Source: Nectonema munidae (lineage: Eukaryota > Nematomorpha > Nectonematoida > Nectonematidae). From it: a stretch of DNA of 64,000 nucleotides. Within the stretch, counting starts at the first letter, position 1; the number at the start of each line of letters is the position of its first letter. A model generated the notes under the pieces. It was not told the origin of the DNA and ran no database searches. It saw only the letters and a list, made by a program, of their open reading frames with translations. A program made the translations under genes and the position numbers. Positions 44,278 to 55,499 of the stretch are shown here, one piece after another. The stretch covers positions 1 through 64,000 of the forward strand of contig JAUIRK010000743.1 in the NCBI GenBank assembly GCA_030549495.1, given 5' to 3'.

Positions 44278-44760
44278 GAGCTAAATAAGGTCATATAAGT
44301 AAGGTGATGAGAATTGAGGAGTATAATTAACTATTATAAAACAAAAGTGAAAGAAGAAAATCATTTTATTAACAATATTTCATTTTTAGAGTAATAAAGC
44401 AATTTACATGTCAAACACAGCCTTCTTGACATCTCATTGAAATAGTTCAAACTCGAAAACTATTTTAAGGGTCGAAAAACTTCTCTCATAGGATGCAGTG
44501 CTGATTCCTATTGTTAGAGCAGTTTGAAACTCAAAAAATACTCTGGACAATTTTATAATATATTTATTGAAACTAACAATGTACAAAGAAAAGACTTTTT
44601 CACAAGCGCACTTTATCGGATGTAATTCATTTCAAATTTTTTTAAGCTTGAAAAATTGAGTGGAGAGGCTTGGAAAATTGAGTGGGGGTGAGAGGGGGAG
44701 GGGGCTCAGGTCAAAAATGTGGGCTGAAGCCCCCAAAATAAATAGGGTACGCGGGCCCTG
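44278..44760 (-). mobile_element. Internally deleted hAT, 483 bp, with 8-bp duplication
   Basis: The minus strand from 44760 begins CAGGGCCCGCGTACCCTATT, a hAT-type end. The 8-bp sequence GGAAACAA flanks the block on both sides, at 44270-44277 and 44761-44768. The left terminus reads GAGCTAAATAAGG and matches the right end poorly, so either it has decayed or the true end differs slightly. A hAT dimerisation domain lies inside. Much of a normal transposase gene is missing between the right end and that domain. Confidence 0.65.
44393..44550 (-). pseudogene. hAT C-terminal dimerisation domain fragment (ZMYM1-like)
   Basis: The minus strand reads LSRVFFEFQTALTIGISTAS followed by YERSFSTLKIVFEFELFQ and a stop. 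The STASxERSFSxLK core is the hallmark of the hAT dimerisation domain. Together with the CAGGGCC terminus it suggests the ZMYM1/TTF group. Confidence 0.85.
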
Positions 44761-44769
44761 GGAAACAAT

Positions 44770-45480
44770 GTTTTAAAATGTGATGAAATGAATTCTTCAA
44801 AGTTGGTTTACTTCTCTTCACACGAGTATGAGTTGATGATCTAAAAAGTTAAGCCACGAAAAGCAAGGGGTAATGGCGTTTTTCCAAGTATTACAAGTAG
44901 GACACTTGGAATTCGATTAAACGTTTTAAGATTTTATCATATAAGCATAAAAAGCTGTTCGTTAAAATAAAATGCAAGCATCAAGAAAGCATTTACTTTG
45001 AAATTTTGCCTAAAGTTCAAGTCAGATTTGCGGGTATTTCGTATAGAATTCCTCAATTTGAGTAAGTCATCATTATAAATGATACCAACTTTGTGCACTC
45101 TAAAAATAATACTATCAATGTCCCCCTTCGTATTCATAAATTTCTCAATTAAAACGAGAAGAAGGTACAAATTTCTACAGTCATTTTTCAAGTTTTAAAA
45201 ATTCCTTGAAGTTTTTGTCTTTTACCGGTATTATTTCTAATTTTTGAATCAAAATTTATTCTAGAAACATAGACAGAAATGAACTTTGACATTTACAGCA
45301 TTGTGAAAAGACATAAAATAAATCTGGATGAAAAATTCTTCACTGTTAAAAATTGGGCAATATTTTTTTACGCAATCTAGGTGGTATTTTAGGTTAAACA
45401 TAAATTTCTATTTTCAAGTATTCTTTCAAAACAAATGTTGAAAACTCTATCTTTAGAAAACAAGATGACGATAAAAGAAT
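44770..45480. other. No gene recognised
   Basis: AT-rich. The 44937-45191 minus-strand open frame has no motif I know. Confidence 0.45.
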
Positions 45481-45486
45481 GATACA

Positions 45487-46802
45487 CGGAGATTTGGACG
45501 AAGGACATTTGCCCGAATGAACATTTAGCTCACGGACATTTGGCCAAACAAAAATTTTACCAAAAGGACATTTACCCTCGCAAAGCCATCGCTGGTTCTT
45601 CACTCTACGGTATATTTGGATGATAAAATCGTACAGAACAACATACCTAACCCCCTTCAAAAAAACAATGTAAATTTTAGTCTATACTTGATCTAAAATT
45701 TGAAAAAAAGTATAAGATATCCAAATTTCAGAAAATTGCACATTATCTATTTTTTAAGATATTTTTCTTAGATGACCTTAATCAAAATTACAATTAAATC
45801 TTTACAGTCATATGAAACAATTCAGTAATAAGTCTCATGTGTCCTTAAAGTTAATTAAAAAGATGAACATCTCTTAACACACACTATCTAAATAGTGATA
45901 TTTTGAATTTCATACATTGTTATAAAATTGTATAAACTAAAAGTATACGCTTTTTTAGTTATAGGCACTGCGAACAAATATATTTTCTGTGATTTTTACA
46001 CATGTCTTCTACATGGGTGGCGTTTTCTAGTTTCTCTTCTTCTATATTGTAAAGATTCAAAAAAAGGTGTCCGGACAATTGCCCGAATATTTAAATTATG
46101 CAAAAATATTTATACTTTAGTTTTATTTAATTTTTTCACCAAACGCTTGAAATTCTTATTAAATAAATGAGAAGTATATATTATGAATTTCTACTAAAAG
46201 GATATGAGGAAGTTTATTCTGCTTCCAAGAATGACAAAAATCCGTTTATGCTTATTCTTTTTGCTTGGTGCTTCTGGGTGTCCAGCTCCAGAATTGAGAA
46301 GCGATACGCCTCATATACACTTTGCTCGCATTTCAAAATTTGTAGAAATCTCCAAATATTTGGATGGGTACAAGTAAAGCGTTGCGCCTACCTTCTATAG
46401 TGGATCATTGCAAATGCACACTCGATATATTGTGGCTCACCTCTTAGTCGCCTCATTCTTCTCTTACTGCAACTCATATGTTATAAATAAGTTGTAATGT
46501 GTATGTTAAATTATAATGTCCATATTGTTATACAAATATAACTGCACCAGAATTAATTTATAATTTGCTTCATGTTATCGCGTGTCGATTTTAGAAGAAT
46601 TAAGAAGAAAACTACAAATGCGAAATTTATCATTCCTTTTTATCCGTTATTTTTATAAAAAAATATTCCTAATTCTCTTTTTGTTTAAAAAAATTACAAG
46701 TTTCAAATGATATTGGTCGGGCATTTGATTGTAGAGCAGTTGTCTTCCTCGTGCTTTTGGCCGTCGGCAGTTTTGCATCGGGCAATTGTCCTTGAAGTAG
46801 TT
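45487..46802. mobile_element. Foldback-like element bounded by inverted ~15-bp arrays
   Basis: The left part (45495-45590) has repeated motifs on the plus strand: GGACATTTGCCCGAA, GAACATTTAGCTCAC, GGACATTTGGCC and GGACATTTACCC. The right part (46735-46802), read on the minus strand, begins GGACAATTGCCCGAT and continues in ~15-bp steps with GCAAAACTGCCGACG and GCCAAAAGCACGAGG. The outermost AAGGACAWTTGCCCGA is shared by both ends in inverted orientation. One more left-type copy, GGACAATTGCCCGAA, lies inside at 46074. Nothing in the interior is recognisably coding. I infer a non-autonomous foldback-type element. Confidence 0.55.
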
Positions 46803-46809
46803 GACCTAG

Positions 46810-47150
46810 AACCATAACAAAAACCTCTCAAGGTTGACGCTCGCTCCATTGTTCAGGAATCTTGTTCACACCCATAAAAAGTTAAGAGACCGTGCACTTG
46901 CAAGGGGTGTCAGCACTTTCAGCTCGTAACCTCATTCAACTCTCACAACGTTTAAGAGATAAATCTCTAACAAAATATCTTCTACTCACCTTTTTGGTCC
47001 TTTGGAATTTGCTAGGGCAGCTTTTCTTAGATATTATCCAAATATTGTAGCACGCTATATCCAAGTAATTTATCAAAATTTCTACGGTCCATCATCTAAA
47101 AGTTCTATAAGATGAGTCTTATCTACCCTTCCTTTGTACAGGAAAATTGT
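46810..47150. other. No gene recognised
   Basis: Short open frames only; no motif. Confidence 0.45.
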
Positions 47151-47156
47151 CCTTAG

Positions 47157-47452
47157 TTAGCATTTATATCTAATTAACTTAATTTCCCCTAAGTGCTGAC
47201 TGCACATGACATAAACTACTTTAAAGTGTCGATGTGCACATCTTGGCGGAATATATGTCGCCAATGAAGCATATTGTGTGAATATAAATTTGAATTCCAT
47301 ATCATGTAAACCCAACTGTTGAAAGTTTTCGAGTCTGGAGATATGAGAAATAAAAGTTCGATTAGATCTAACAAAACCACATATAATGGTGGGACATTTT
47401 GACTTGGCCCATAGACACAGAGATGTGATAACCAAATCAGAAGATTCCACAT
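47157..47452 (-). pseudogene. Second piggyBac transposase fragment
   Basis: The minus strand reads PTIICGFVRSNRTFISHISR, then LGLHDMEFKFIFTQYASLAT and VVYVMCSQHLGEIKLI. This lines up segment by segment with the first copy's CGTVRANRRFMPHIIRP, DLNLVDCESKFLYTKYSSLT and VYIMSNQHLSEIEL at 30.85-31.05 kb. It therefore comes from the region just before the third catalytic Asp. The two copies differ at many residues, so they belong to different subfamilies or are old. No ends were found. Confidence 0.85.
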
Positions 47453-47459
47453 CCGATAG

Positions 47460-48020
47460 GTAAGTTAATATCAGTAATCAATCTTAACTATATTTGAGTT
47501 ACCAAAGTAACTTTTATTGCCCAATCATGAAACAAATATTTCTGGTTTAAAATAAATAATGATCTAACATCTGTACAATTAATATGTTTATATAATAATA
47601 ATTACCCGATTTAGAAGGATCGTATATTTTAATTCCACAATTTTCTCTAAAATTTACTAGCTGAGCTATTAAATAGGTTCTCTAATTTTTCAGAAAACAA
47701 GAATTCCAAACAGATATTGATTGATTTTTCGACTGGCCCATATGAAGAAAGCAGTGGAAATACCCAAAAAGTAAAGCAATATTGAATCTTTCATAACAAA
47801 ATCTAAGGAATTTTTACTTTTGGGATTCGCTACTAAAAATTGGTAATAAACATAACTAGTTGAAAATGAAACAAAAAACTAAAATGGTTACTTGAAGTTT
47901 TCAAGAAGCTTCATTCTTTACACTTGAAAATATTTCGTCGTTAAAAATAATTTAAAAATGTAAGCGAATCACTAAGAAATTTTTCAGGGGCAACTGGTCC
48001 AGAAGGATTTGATTCAAATT
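47460..48020. other. No gene recognised
   Basis: AT-rich DNA. It separates the piggyBac fragment from the Tigger-type MITE. Confidence 0.45.
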
Positions 48021-48027
48021 CCTTATA

Positions 48028-48575
48028 CAGTGAAATCTGTTTATAACAAAGTCAGTTATAGAGAAACACTTTGCTTACCTGGTTAAAATCTTTATTCTGT
48101 TTGATTAAATTGGCCTATAACGAAGTCTGATATAACGAAATTCCGGCGATAGTGCCCTCATTTCCTAGCACTTTAAGCCGAAAAATCATTATAAATTAAC
48201 CTGATACAACGTAGCTCCACCCAAAGCACGCAGGTTTGTTGACGTGATGGAAGGTCTCAAAAGACTATGCTTTAACTTCGATGAACTTTATTGATGAAAT
48301 TAAGACCAAGCGATAGAGTGTCGTAAAAGAGCACAGACTTCGTTAAAACTCGTAATAATCCTATTTTTATATTTATGCCTTTTATATTCACTTAATATTA
48401 TTTGCAAGAACTTTTATGTTTTGATATGGTTCATACTTGCATGTGTGTAACCTATTCTTAGTTTGTATTTAAAATTAAACCTCCCTGATAACGAAATCCG
48501 TGATATAACGAAATTCGAATATAACGAACTAAAATTGGAGGCGCCATGGTAGTTCGTTATAACGAGATTTTACTG
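48028..48575. mobile_element. Tigger/pogo-type MITE, 548 bp, TA duplication
   Basis: The left end starts CAGTGAAATCTGTTTATAAC at 48028. The right end, read on the minus strand from 48575, starts CAGTAAAATCTCGTTATAAC. TA dinucleotides lie immediately outside both ends (48026-48027 and 48576-48577), as for Tc1/mariner-pogo insertions. Subterminal motifs such as GATATAACGAAATTC recur near both ends (48130 and 48502). No transposase is encoded, so it depended on an autonomous Tigger-like relative. Confidence 0.88.
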
Positions 48576-48579
48576 TATC

Positions 48580-49150
48580 TTGAACCAAATACATCTTCTT
48601 CCCAAAAGTGGATGTTATAGACCAATTTGAAGATATAGAAATTGTCTCCTCTGAAATAGAAGACGAATCTAATGATCTCACGTGTAGAAGGAAAGCAAAT
48701 CAACTTTGAAAAATGTATGCTCAATTGTTTGATATCGCAAGCGACACAAAAAGTGTGAATATACTTGTGTGCAGAATGTAATGCGCCTGTATCTACAAAA
48801 ACTTTGTAGGCAAATGTGGCTACCTATCTTCAAACACATGAGTCCTTTGATATATTTGGTTTTTCAAATCAATTACGCAAACATTCCTATAGAAATATTC
48901 GAGCAAGTTATCGATTATTATGATGATCAATCCTAATATAATATTTGGGTTTTATTTCTAAAGTATTAAATAATAATTTTATCAAAAAAATAAGTTTAAT
49001 TCTTGTAAGCATAGAGAGAGGTCTTTTAAATCGAAGCCGGAAGTTAGCAATAGGCTAAAATATCCTGAATTTGGGAGAATTATTTAGAATTGAATGTTTG
49101 AGAACAATGGGTGGGGATGGAGACCCTGTCTCATGTCAACTTCAACATGC
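48580..49150 (+). other. Unassigned, with an acidic open patch
   Basis: Near 48608-48690 the plus strand reads VDVIDQFEDIEIVSSEIEDE, an acidic stretch that could be an N- or C-terminal part of a piggyBac-like or other transposase. It is preceded and followed by stops and is directly adjacent to the Tigger-type MITE. Too short to assign. Confidence 0.3.
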
Positions 49151-49720
49151 TAAATAATTAAATCTAGAAATTCATCAAATGTTTCATTAGGCTTAAAAAT
49201 TATAAGTTTGAATTCATCAATCCACATGACTTTTCAAATATAACAATGTTTTAGAGATTGCGTTTCCGTTTCGAGTTCTGTATTTTTAAGATTCTAGAAG
49301 ACTATTTTGAAAAAAGAAAATATGTGTTTGCATCCCTTGTAGTTTCAAATTTAGCTTGTTCACATGGCTAAAAATGTCAGCAAGGTATGCAACACATTTT
49401 TCAATCTAAACTTCATTGAAATTACCTAAAATATCTTTCTTTTTTCAAGAAAAACTTTCTTTACCCGGAGATCACGAAAACGATTTTTTCCACAATCAAC
49501 GTAATGGTGTGGGGCTTCGTACTGTGCATTCATGTCTTACCTATATTGCCAAGCTTGAGTGCTGTAGTTTTCAAATATTTTATACTTTTGATTAGAGAAT
49601 CCCCTGGTTTTTAACATGTATAGCGATTCTAAAATACCTCTCTGTATTTTGAAGAGCTACTTCCTGCCTCATCTTAGAAGTTAGAATTTATCACCAAGAT
49701 AAATTTACGGCTGCAAAACA
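49150..49720 (-). pseudogene. hAT transposase fragment, SCAND3/ZBED-like
   Basis: In shifting frames the minus strand shows CGKNRFRDLRVKKVFLEKRK near 49490-49440 and VAYLADIFSHVNKLNLKLQG followed by MQTHIFF near 49395-49320. The xYLADIF-xxN-LNL-LQG pattern is the typical helical insertion region of the ZBED5/SCAND3 hAT group. The degradation is heavy and no ends are visible. Confidence 0.7.
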
Positions 49721-49724
49721 AACG

Positions 49725-51790
49725 CTTTAGCAAATGTTTGTTCAATTGTACCTAGTTTATTGTGTTTAGATGTTTCCAATGCAATTGGATATGCGGCGTG
49801 AACTACGTCTGCATTCTCTCGATGAAACACCTGACTCACAGCAGCTCCTTAACTTTTGAGACATCGTTTAAAAATTCAAATGCTTATTTGCGTGTTCTGG
49901 ATGTTTCATTTAAAGGTCACATTCAAGTAATGATATGAAAACTTGATGAAGCTTAAAGAAATACAAAATATTATAAGTATTAATTCTTTCAAAAAATGTA
50001 ATGATGGTAAATTATTTACTCAAGTCTTTTTCTTCCAAGGTTACCCGATAAAGTTTTATATATAGTTCTGATTCTACAAGAGTGAGAGTAAGAGTCATTT
50101 CAAAATAATATTGAGCAACAAAATAAATGCTGTAGTTCACAAGATAGAAATTGTATAATAAAAATTCAATAAACAGAATTCTAATACTATAGTGAAACAT
50201 TCTAAGATTAGTTTGATTATTAAGATTTAAAGACCGCTTGGAAGAAACGACAGAAACGACAAAGAAACTTAATGCCAGTACTGATTATATCACATTTTTT
50301 ATATCATTCATAACCCCAGAACAATGAAAAAATTTCAAAAAAGTAACAGCACTATTTGTTGATGCACATCAATTCCATTTCAAATTTTTGAAAAATGGTT
50401 GAATAATTTTTGCTTCTTTTATAAAATTTTTTTGGTGTGGAATCTCAAAGAGAAAAAAAGCCTGTCTAATAACTTTCCTAAAGATTCTCCGTGTTAATTA
50501 ATACAAGTTACGCTTGCTTAAAAATATGCATATTTGTGCCTCTTTTTACCCGAATTATGTAACTATTGCGTCTAATTTTAAAAAGAAAATCAAATCATTT
50601 TACTTCAGTGAATCACTCAATCACTTCTTAAATTTTCTAAACTACCCCTGACCCCTAGCCCTTTGCTGAACAACCAGGAACAACGCAAAATTTCTATAAA
50701 TACGCATAAGTTAAGCTTAATTCTTTCCGTTATATCCCATTTGCTATAAGCACATTTGCTTTATATCCCATTTGCAAGGCAGTGAAATTAGTACGTAAAA
50801 AGGCTTTTTTAATATGAAATGTGTGACTTAGTTGCATAAAAAATGACTGATTTTGAAGACGCCATCAAAAAATGTAGATATTATTTTAATTACGGCGCGG
50901 CCTTGATTTAAAGAAGTTTCGCATTCGCGCTTGACGGGATAATACAAAATACGATCGGTCAATCTCTCATTTTTACTATATCTTGCAGAGATTTCAAATT
51001 ATAATCAAATTTAGAAAATTGGCATCAGGAACACTCTTAAATGTACTCCTATGAGTTAGATGGTGTTAAAATATTTGTAAATCGTAATTCAATTTTAATT
51101 TCCTTTTCAAATATTATTTTTCGTCTAAATATTTTATTTTTCTAAATTGTACTTTGTCTCACTGACATCAATCTCAGGTTTATAGGAATGTCTGCACATT
51201 TTTACACCTTTGCATTTCTTAAGTTTTTTTCGAAGCTTGAGAAAAACTTGAAATAGAAAATTCTTTATTTTTCCAATTTTAGATGAACGATTTGAAGAAA
51301 TGCGACGATCGTTTCCAAGATGGATCAATGATACGAGGCTGGCGCTAGTGTAAATGTAATTGACTTAAATCTTGCTTGACTACTTAAGGTCAAAATACAA
51401 TGAGTATCGATTTCAAATTTACGTGCCTTACAAATATAGGCTGGCTGTATGATATGTGTGTAAAGAATAAGTATACTATTAAATCGAAAAACGATCAAAT
51501 CACCATTTCTTAGAATCAGACATGCGATAGAGACAAACTTTCTGTTGGGATGATAAACTTTGAATGAACGGTCGGTAGGAGTGGCTAAGTTACCGCTGAG
51601 TTTAGGAAAAACTGCTAAGTGGTTTAACTGGAGGAATGTAAATCCGTTTGTTTTCTATAAGAAGGAAGCTGTGTTTGTTTGCTTTTTCTAATGTTCACGA
51701 GTTCCCCGTCAAGAAAAGTTAAATGGAACAGTCGAGCATAGCAACGCAACTATAATCCCTCACACCGTAACCCACTTAAAACTCTCTAGC
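49725..51790. other. No gene recognised
   Basis: AT-rich DNA with a few short open frames (50012-50200 and 51134-51328, both minus) without recognisable motifs. Confidence 0.45.
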
Positions 51791-51799
51791 CGACTTTAT

Positions 51800-51997
51800 T
51801 CTTAGATGCAACAAGATCTAAACTGCGCTATGATGTAACTTTGTGGGAGCCGTGCGTTTACTTTTTATTTTTGTGGGCATCACATCCAAGCCAAAATGAA
51901 TCTTTCGTAGCAGGACAGATGCCGCTTTAAGGATGAAGAATGCAACCCACGACGACTTTTTAAAACGCAAACACTCTACCACTAGGCCATGTGCCGC
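51800..51997 (-). mobile_element. tRNA-derived SINE
   Basis: The minus strand has an A-box-like TGGCCTAGTGGTAGAGTGT at 51986-51968 and a B-box-like GTGGGTTGCATTC at 51949-51937, with about 30 nt between. This is a tRNA-like head. It starts near 51997 (CGGCACATGGCC) and continues into a non-tRNA body toward lower coordinates. The tail was not defined, so the left limit is approximate. A functional tRNA is excluded because the anticodon arm does not fold. Confidence 0.6.
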
Positions 51998-52009
51998 GAA
52001 TTCGACATT

Positions 52010-53030
52010 TCCTCGAAAAAGCGCTTATTGGCGTAGAAAAAAGGCGCCTTTTTTAAAAGTGCAGTTTTCCTAATAAATTTATTACCCAAAACTTTAGATG
52101 AAACGCTTAAAGCAGAATTTTCATAATGTTTCTTCTAAAAAGTCGAGAACAAATACGATCTTTCTCATTTATTTTTCTCAACCTTTCCATCCTTTGGGCT
52201 CCTTTTCGAAGAATGCTTTTATTCAGAAAAGAAAGACAAAGCTTTTTTGAGAAAAGAGTGCATACTTTCACCAAAGTTTTGATTCCTTCAATATTATATC
52301 CACTCGTCTGCTTTATTCGCTACTTCATGACCCAAATCATTTTAAATTTGCTACTCTATTTTCTCGTCTCACATTTTTGCATTGATACGTTATGAATATG
52401 CATCAAGACTATTTGTTTTTCGAATCTCCATTTTTTCCAACCATATCAACTTATTACTAAGATTAGCAGATCAATGCTACTAACTGGTAATCATACAAAC
52501 CAAAATCTATTGTATTTACAAATTTTATTATGATTTATAAGGTGATGATTATAAGGGAATCTGAAAATAGTTAAGAAACTCTGGAATTTAGCAGGATTGG
52601 AAGTGCATCCATCAAACAAATCTTTGTTTCAAGAGTTTTGCTATGAAATAATTAATCGAATAGACATGAATGAATTCTTTGTTTCAGTCCAAATCTTATT
52701 AATGTCGAAGAAGCCTTTGAAAAGAAAGTACCAACAACAATGATAATAAAGGAAAAGTGAGGACTAAAAGCATTAATTATAAAATTCAAAATAAAATATT
52801 TAAAGAAAATTTTCTTTAATATCTTCAGATTATGAACGATAGATCCAAGAAAATCCTTTTTAAATTCAGGGTCATAGCGACAAATAATTTTAAAAATCCT
52901 CTGCTCAGAGTCCGTATACTTTTTTTCTTTGAAGGTGGTTGCCGCAATTTACTTGTAAGATTCTTTTGCTAGTCCTTCCTCCTTTTTTAAGGCATCAATC
53001 AATTTCTATGTTATATATAAAATATTAATA
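52010..53030. other. No gene recognised
   Basis: AT-rich DNA. The 52126-52395 plus-strand open frame is hydrophobic but shows no family motif. Confidence 0.45.
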
Positions 53031-53036
53031 TATCTG

Positions 53037-53150
53037 TAACGAAATGTCCGGATACGAACGGTCCTAGTAACGAACTGTCCCGTAGCGAAGTGTCCGATAA
53101 CGAAATGTCCGGTTACGAACGGCCAGTAGCGAACGGTCCGGTCACGGTAA
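53037..53150 (-). repeat. 15-bp minisatellite, about seven units (CGGACATTTCGTTAC type)
   Basis: On the minus strand the units run CGGACCGTTCGCTAC, TGGCCGTTCGTAAC, CGGACATTTCGTTAT, CGGACACTTCGCTAC, GGGACAGTTCGTTAC, TAGGACCGTTCGTATC and CGGACATTTCGTTAC. The core GACATTTCRT matches the array at 8.87 kb in the opposite orientation. The orientation fits a right-hand end of an element lying to the left. Confidence 0.85.
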
Positions 53151-53199
53151 TATATTTATGCATAATTTTGACTTATATTTTAATATAAATGTAAAGGTA

Positions 53200-53335
53200 C
53201 CGTGGGGTATTTTTATCAAGAAGGCACAGTTGCGCCACTTGTATCGAACTATGAGAAAAGTAGGCTTGATCGGGAATCGAACCGAGGCCCTTGATTTATC
53301 GAAGCCCGGTATCTAACCAACCTTACTCACGTCAC
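53200..53335 (-). mobile_element. tRNA-derived SINE
   Basis: The minus strand carries GGTTGGTTAGATACCGGGC, an A-box region, and CGGTTCGATTCCCG, a near-perfect B box, with a spacing close to that of a tRNA. The tRNA-like part spans about 53330-53260 and the body continues to about 53200. The anticodon stem does not pair cleanly, so this is a SINE rather than a tRNA gene. It lies directly beside the 15-bp minisatellite. Confidence 0.65.
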
Positions 53336-53339
53336 CAAT

Positions 53340-55180
53340 AAATTCAATATAGAAATTTAAGAAGCTTCACTAAACTATAAAGATAATTTTTGAAAAATCT
53401 GTATAAGTTAAAATCAATTAAAAATTTGAATAATAAAAATATTCAAATTTAAACAAATAATATCATTTGACAAATACTATTTTGCCTATTCTAATTTCTA
53501 TTACTATTTTCATATCCATAATTCTCAATTTTCCTTAAAAACTTATTGAAGCTGCAAATTGTCAGACTCAGCTTCCAAGCAAATCTATTTCATGCTCTTC
53601 CTTTACAAACTAAATTTCATGATAGCCTTCTTTACAAAGATTAAAACTGCCTCCTCTGTAATTTTTTCACAAGGCAAAATTTTTATAATAAAGAGGCTGA
53701 AAGAGCGAAATATCATAAATCTGTTGCGAGACATCTGTTATTGAAGAATACTGAGAGTTCCACACTTTAATGTCGACTTGTGGAGAGAAGTGGGAGCCTG
53801 GGCAAAGTTTTATAAAAATATTTTTAATGGAAATTTTTTCCAAAAATAGGTTTCACTGAAGCATGAGTTTAAAAAGGGAGCTGAGAAGTTGCTTATTCAA
53901 CCGAGTTGATTAATTTGTTGGCTGTTAGATAACTAGTTAGTGATATAATTTATCCAGAAATAATTAATAAGTTATTGATCGGATGAAAGGCGCCGAAATC
54001 AAATTAGAATTCGATGAAGCAGATTCACCCACCTTCTTGCAGTTTCATATTTTAGGAAAAGGTTGCATAAATAATTAAATGCGAAGTATGCAGCTTGCAC
54101 AGCATGCATAATGGATGAAGACATATTGGGCGAGTCTTTACTGCTTCGTGTCACGCTCCAGCTTTTTAATTCAGAAAGGAGTATGGAATGACTTCTGAAT
54201 TTAAAGTCTGCGCGATTTCACTGCCTTGATGGAATGAGTGCGCAACACTCACTGATTGTCTTGTCAAAATAAATCTGTCTGAAATCAATTTGTGACGAAA
54301 CCTTTATTATTATTCTAGTCTGTGCGCGCAAATGGAATCTAGATTAGACTTCAGATTCAAACCAGTCAACTTTCATTAGGGTTGTGACAAGTTACGTCAT
54401 TTTTACCAAATTTTGACAAAACAATTAATTTTTTCCAAACCGCGTTGAAAAGAGAAGAAAGTTGTGGCTTTTGTTTCGAGAGATTGAGATTTTTAAATGT
54501 GCTAAAGATCGCTCCACACTCATACACCTCTGGCTACATCTCTGTTACTCAATTACACTTAATGGGATTCTCAGATCATTTACATTTACTAAAAAGCGAT
54601 TTTCACAAACCATTATATTCTACTAGAACGCTAAAAAGAAACACAAAACTTCGGATAAGAGCAAGTTGTTTAAGTTTAGAATCGGTACGTCAAAGCAATA
54701 AACGACTGTTCAAAAAATAGAATTTGTTGAAATATAAAAAACCTTAAAAATGCTCTTCAAAAAATAAATACTTCCTAACATCATAAATAGTTAATGGTAT
54801 TATAATGGTATTATAGTTAATTATTAAATTTATAGTCATTATAAACATCATAAATAGTAAACAAACAAGATAATTAATTGATTTTGCTTTTTAGAGAAGA
54901 ATTTAAAATAAAACATGCTAAAAAAATGATTCTTCATTTTTCAGCAAACTTGTAAAAGGGCTAAAATGAAATAACGCTGTCAAAATACGATAAATCACAG
55001 CCCTTGGAAATGTCTCAATAAAAATACCTACTTCTTGACGGTTTCACTTTCCTTAAAGTTATTGATTTTTCCAGAAAATCTGTTATCCAAAAAAACATCC
55101 TTACAATTAATAGGCTTCAATATAATAAAAAATGAAAAGCGAGCAGTGAACAGATTTAAGTTAACGCCACTACACGGGAA
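53340..55180. other. No gene recognised; a small direct repeat near 54.8 kb
   Basis: AT-rich DNA. ACATCATAAATAGT occurs near 54778 and again near 54846, bracketing a short A/T-rich stretch with a duplicated TAATGGTATTATA. A more complex patch at 54.0-54.3 kb has higher G+C but no open frame or known motif. Confidence 0.45.
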
Positions 55181-55285
55181 GAGTAATTTACGCAATACGA
55201 CAGGTTGAGATGCACATTCTGGGATTGAAGCAGCCTAGGAGGTACAGCCTGCGTTCCTACCGCTAGACTACTTACCCACTTTCTC
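55180..55285 (-). mobile_element. tRNA-derived SINE
   Basis: The minus strand shows AGTCTAGCGGTAGGAACGC (A-box region) and GGCTGCTTCAATCCCAG (B-box-like), spaced as in a tRNA. It is diverged from the other two SINE heads in the window. A second, much weaker tRNA-like patch (AGCTTGTTGGTTTCGC, then AGGTTGAAATACG) lies on the plus strand near 55425-55465. Confidence 0.55.
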
Positions 55286-55499
55286 TTAGTTGTAAAGATT
55301 AAATCAAATTAGTCAGGGATATGCCAAATATATAGTCGATTGCATATATAAAACTTTGATTGTCGCTGTTGACAATTCAAAAATGGATTCAAGATGAATA
55401 ACATAATTAATTAAGCCAAAGTGATAAGCTTGTTGGTTTCGCATCAAGTGAAGGTTGAAATACGTTCATTTAAATCTGTAACTCATGAGTAAAAGTTTT

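Noticed and set aside
53260-53330. Functional tRNA gene
   Set aside because: The A and B boxes are good, but the anticodon stem does not pair and a non-tRNA body follows; a SINE fits better.
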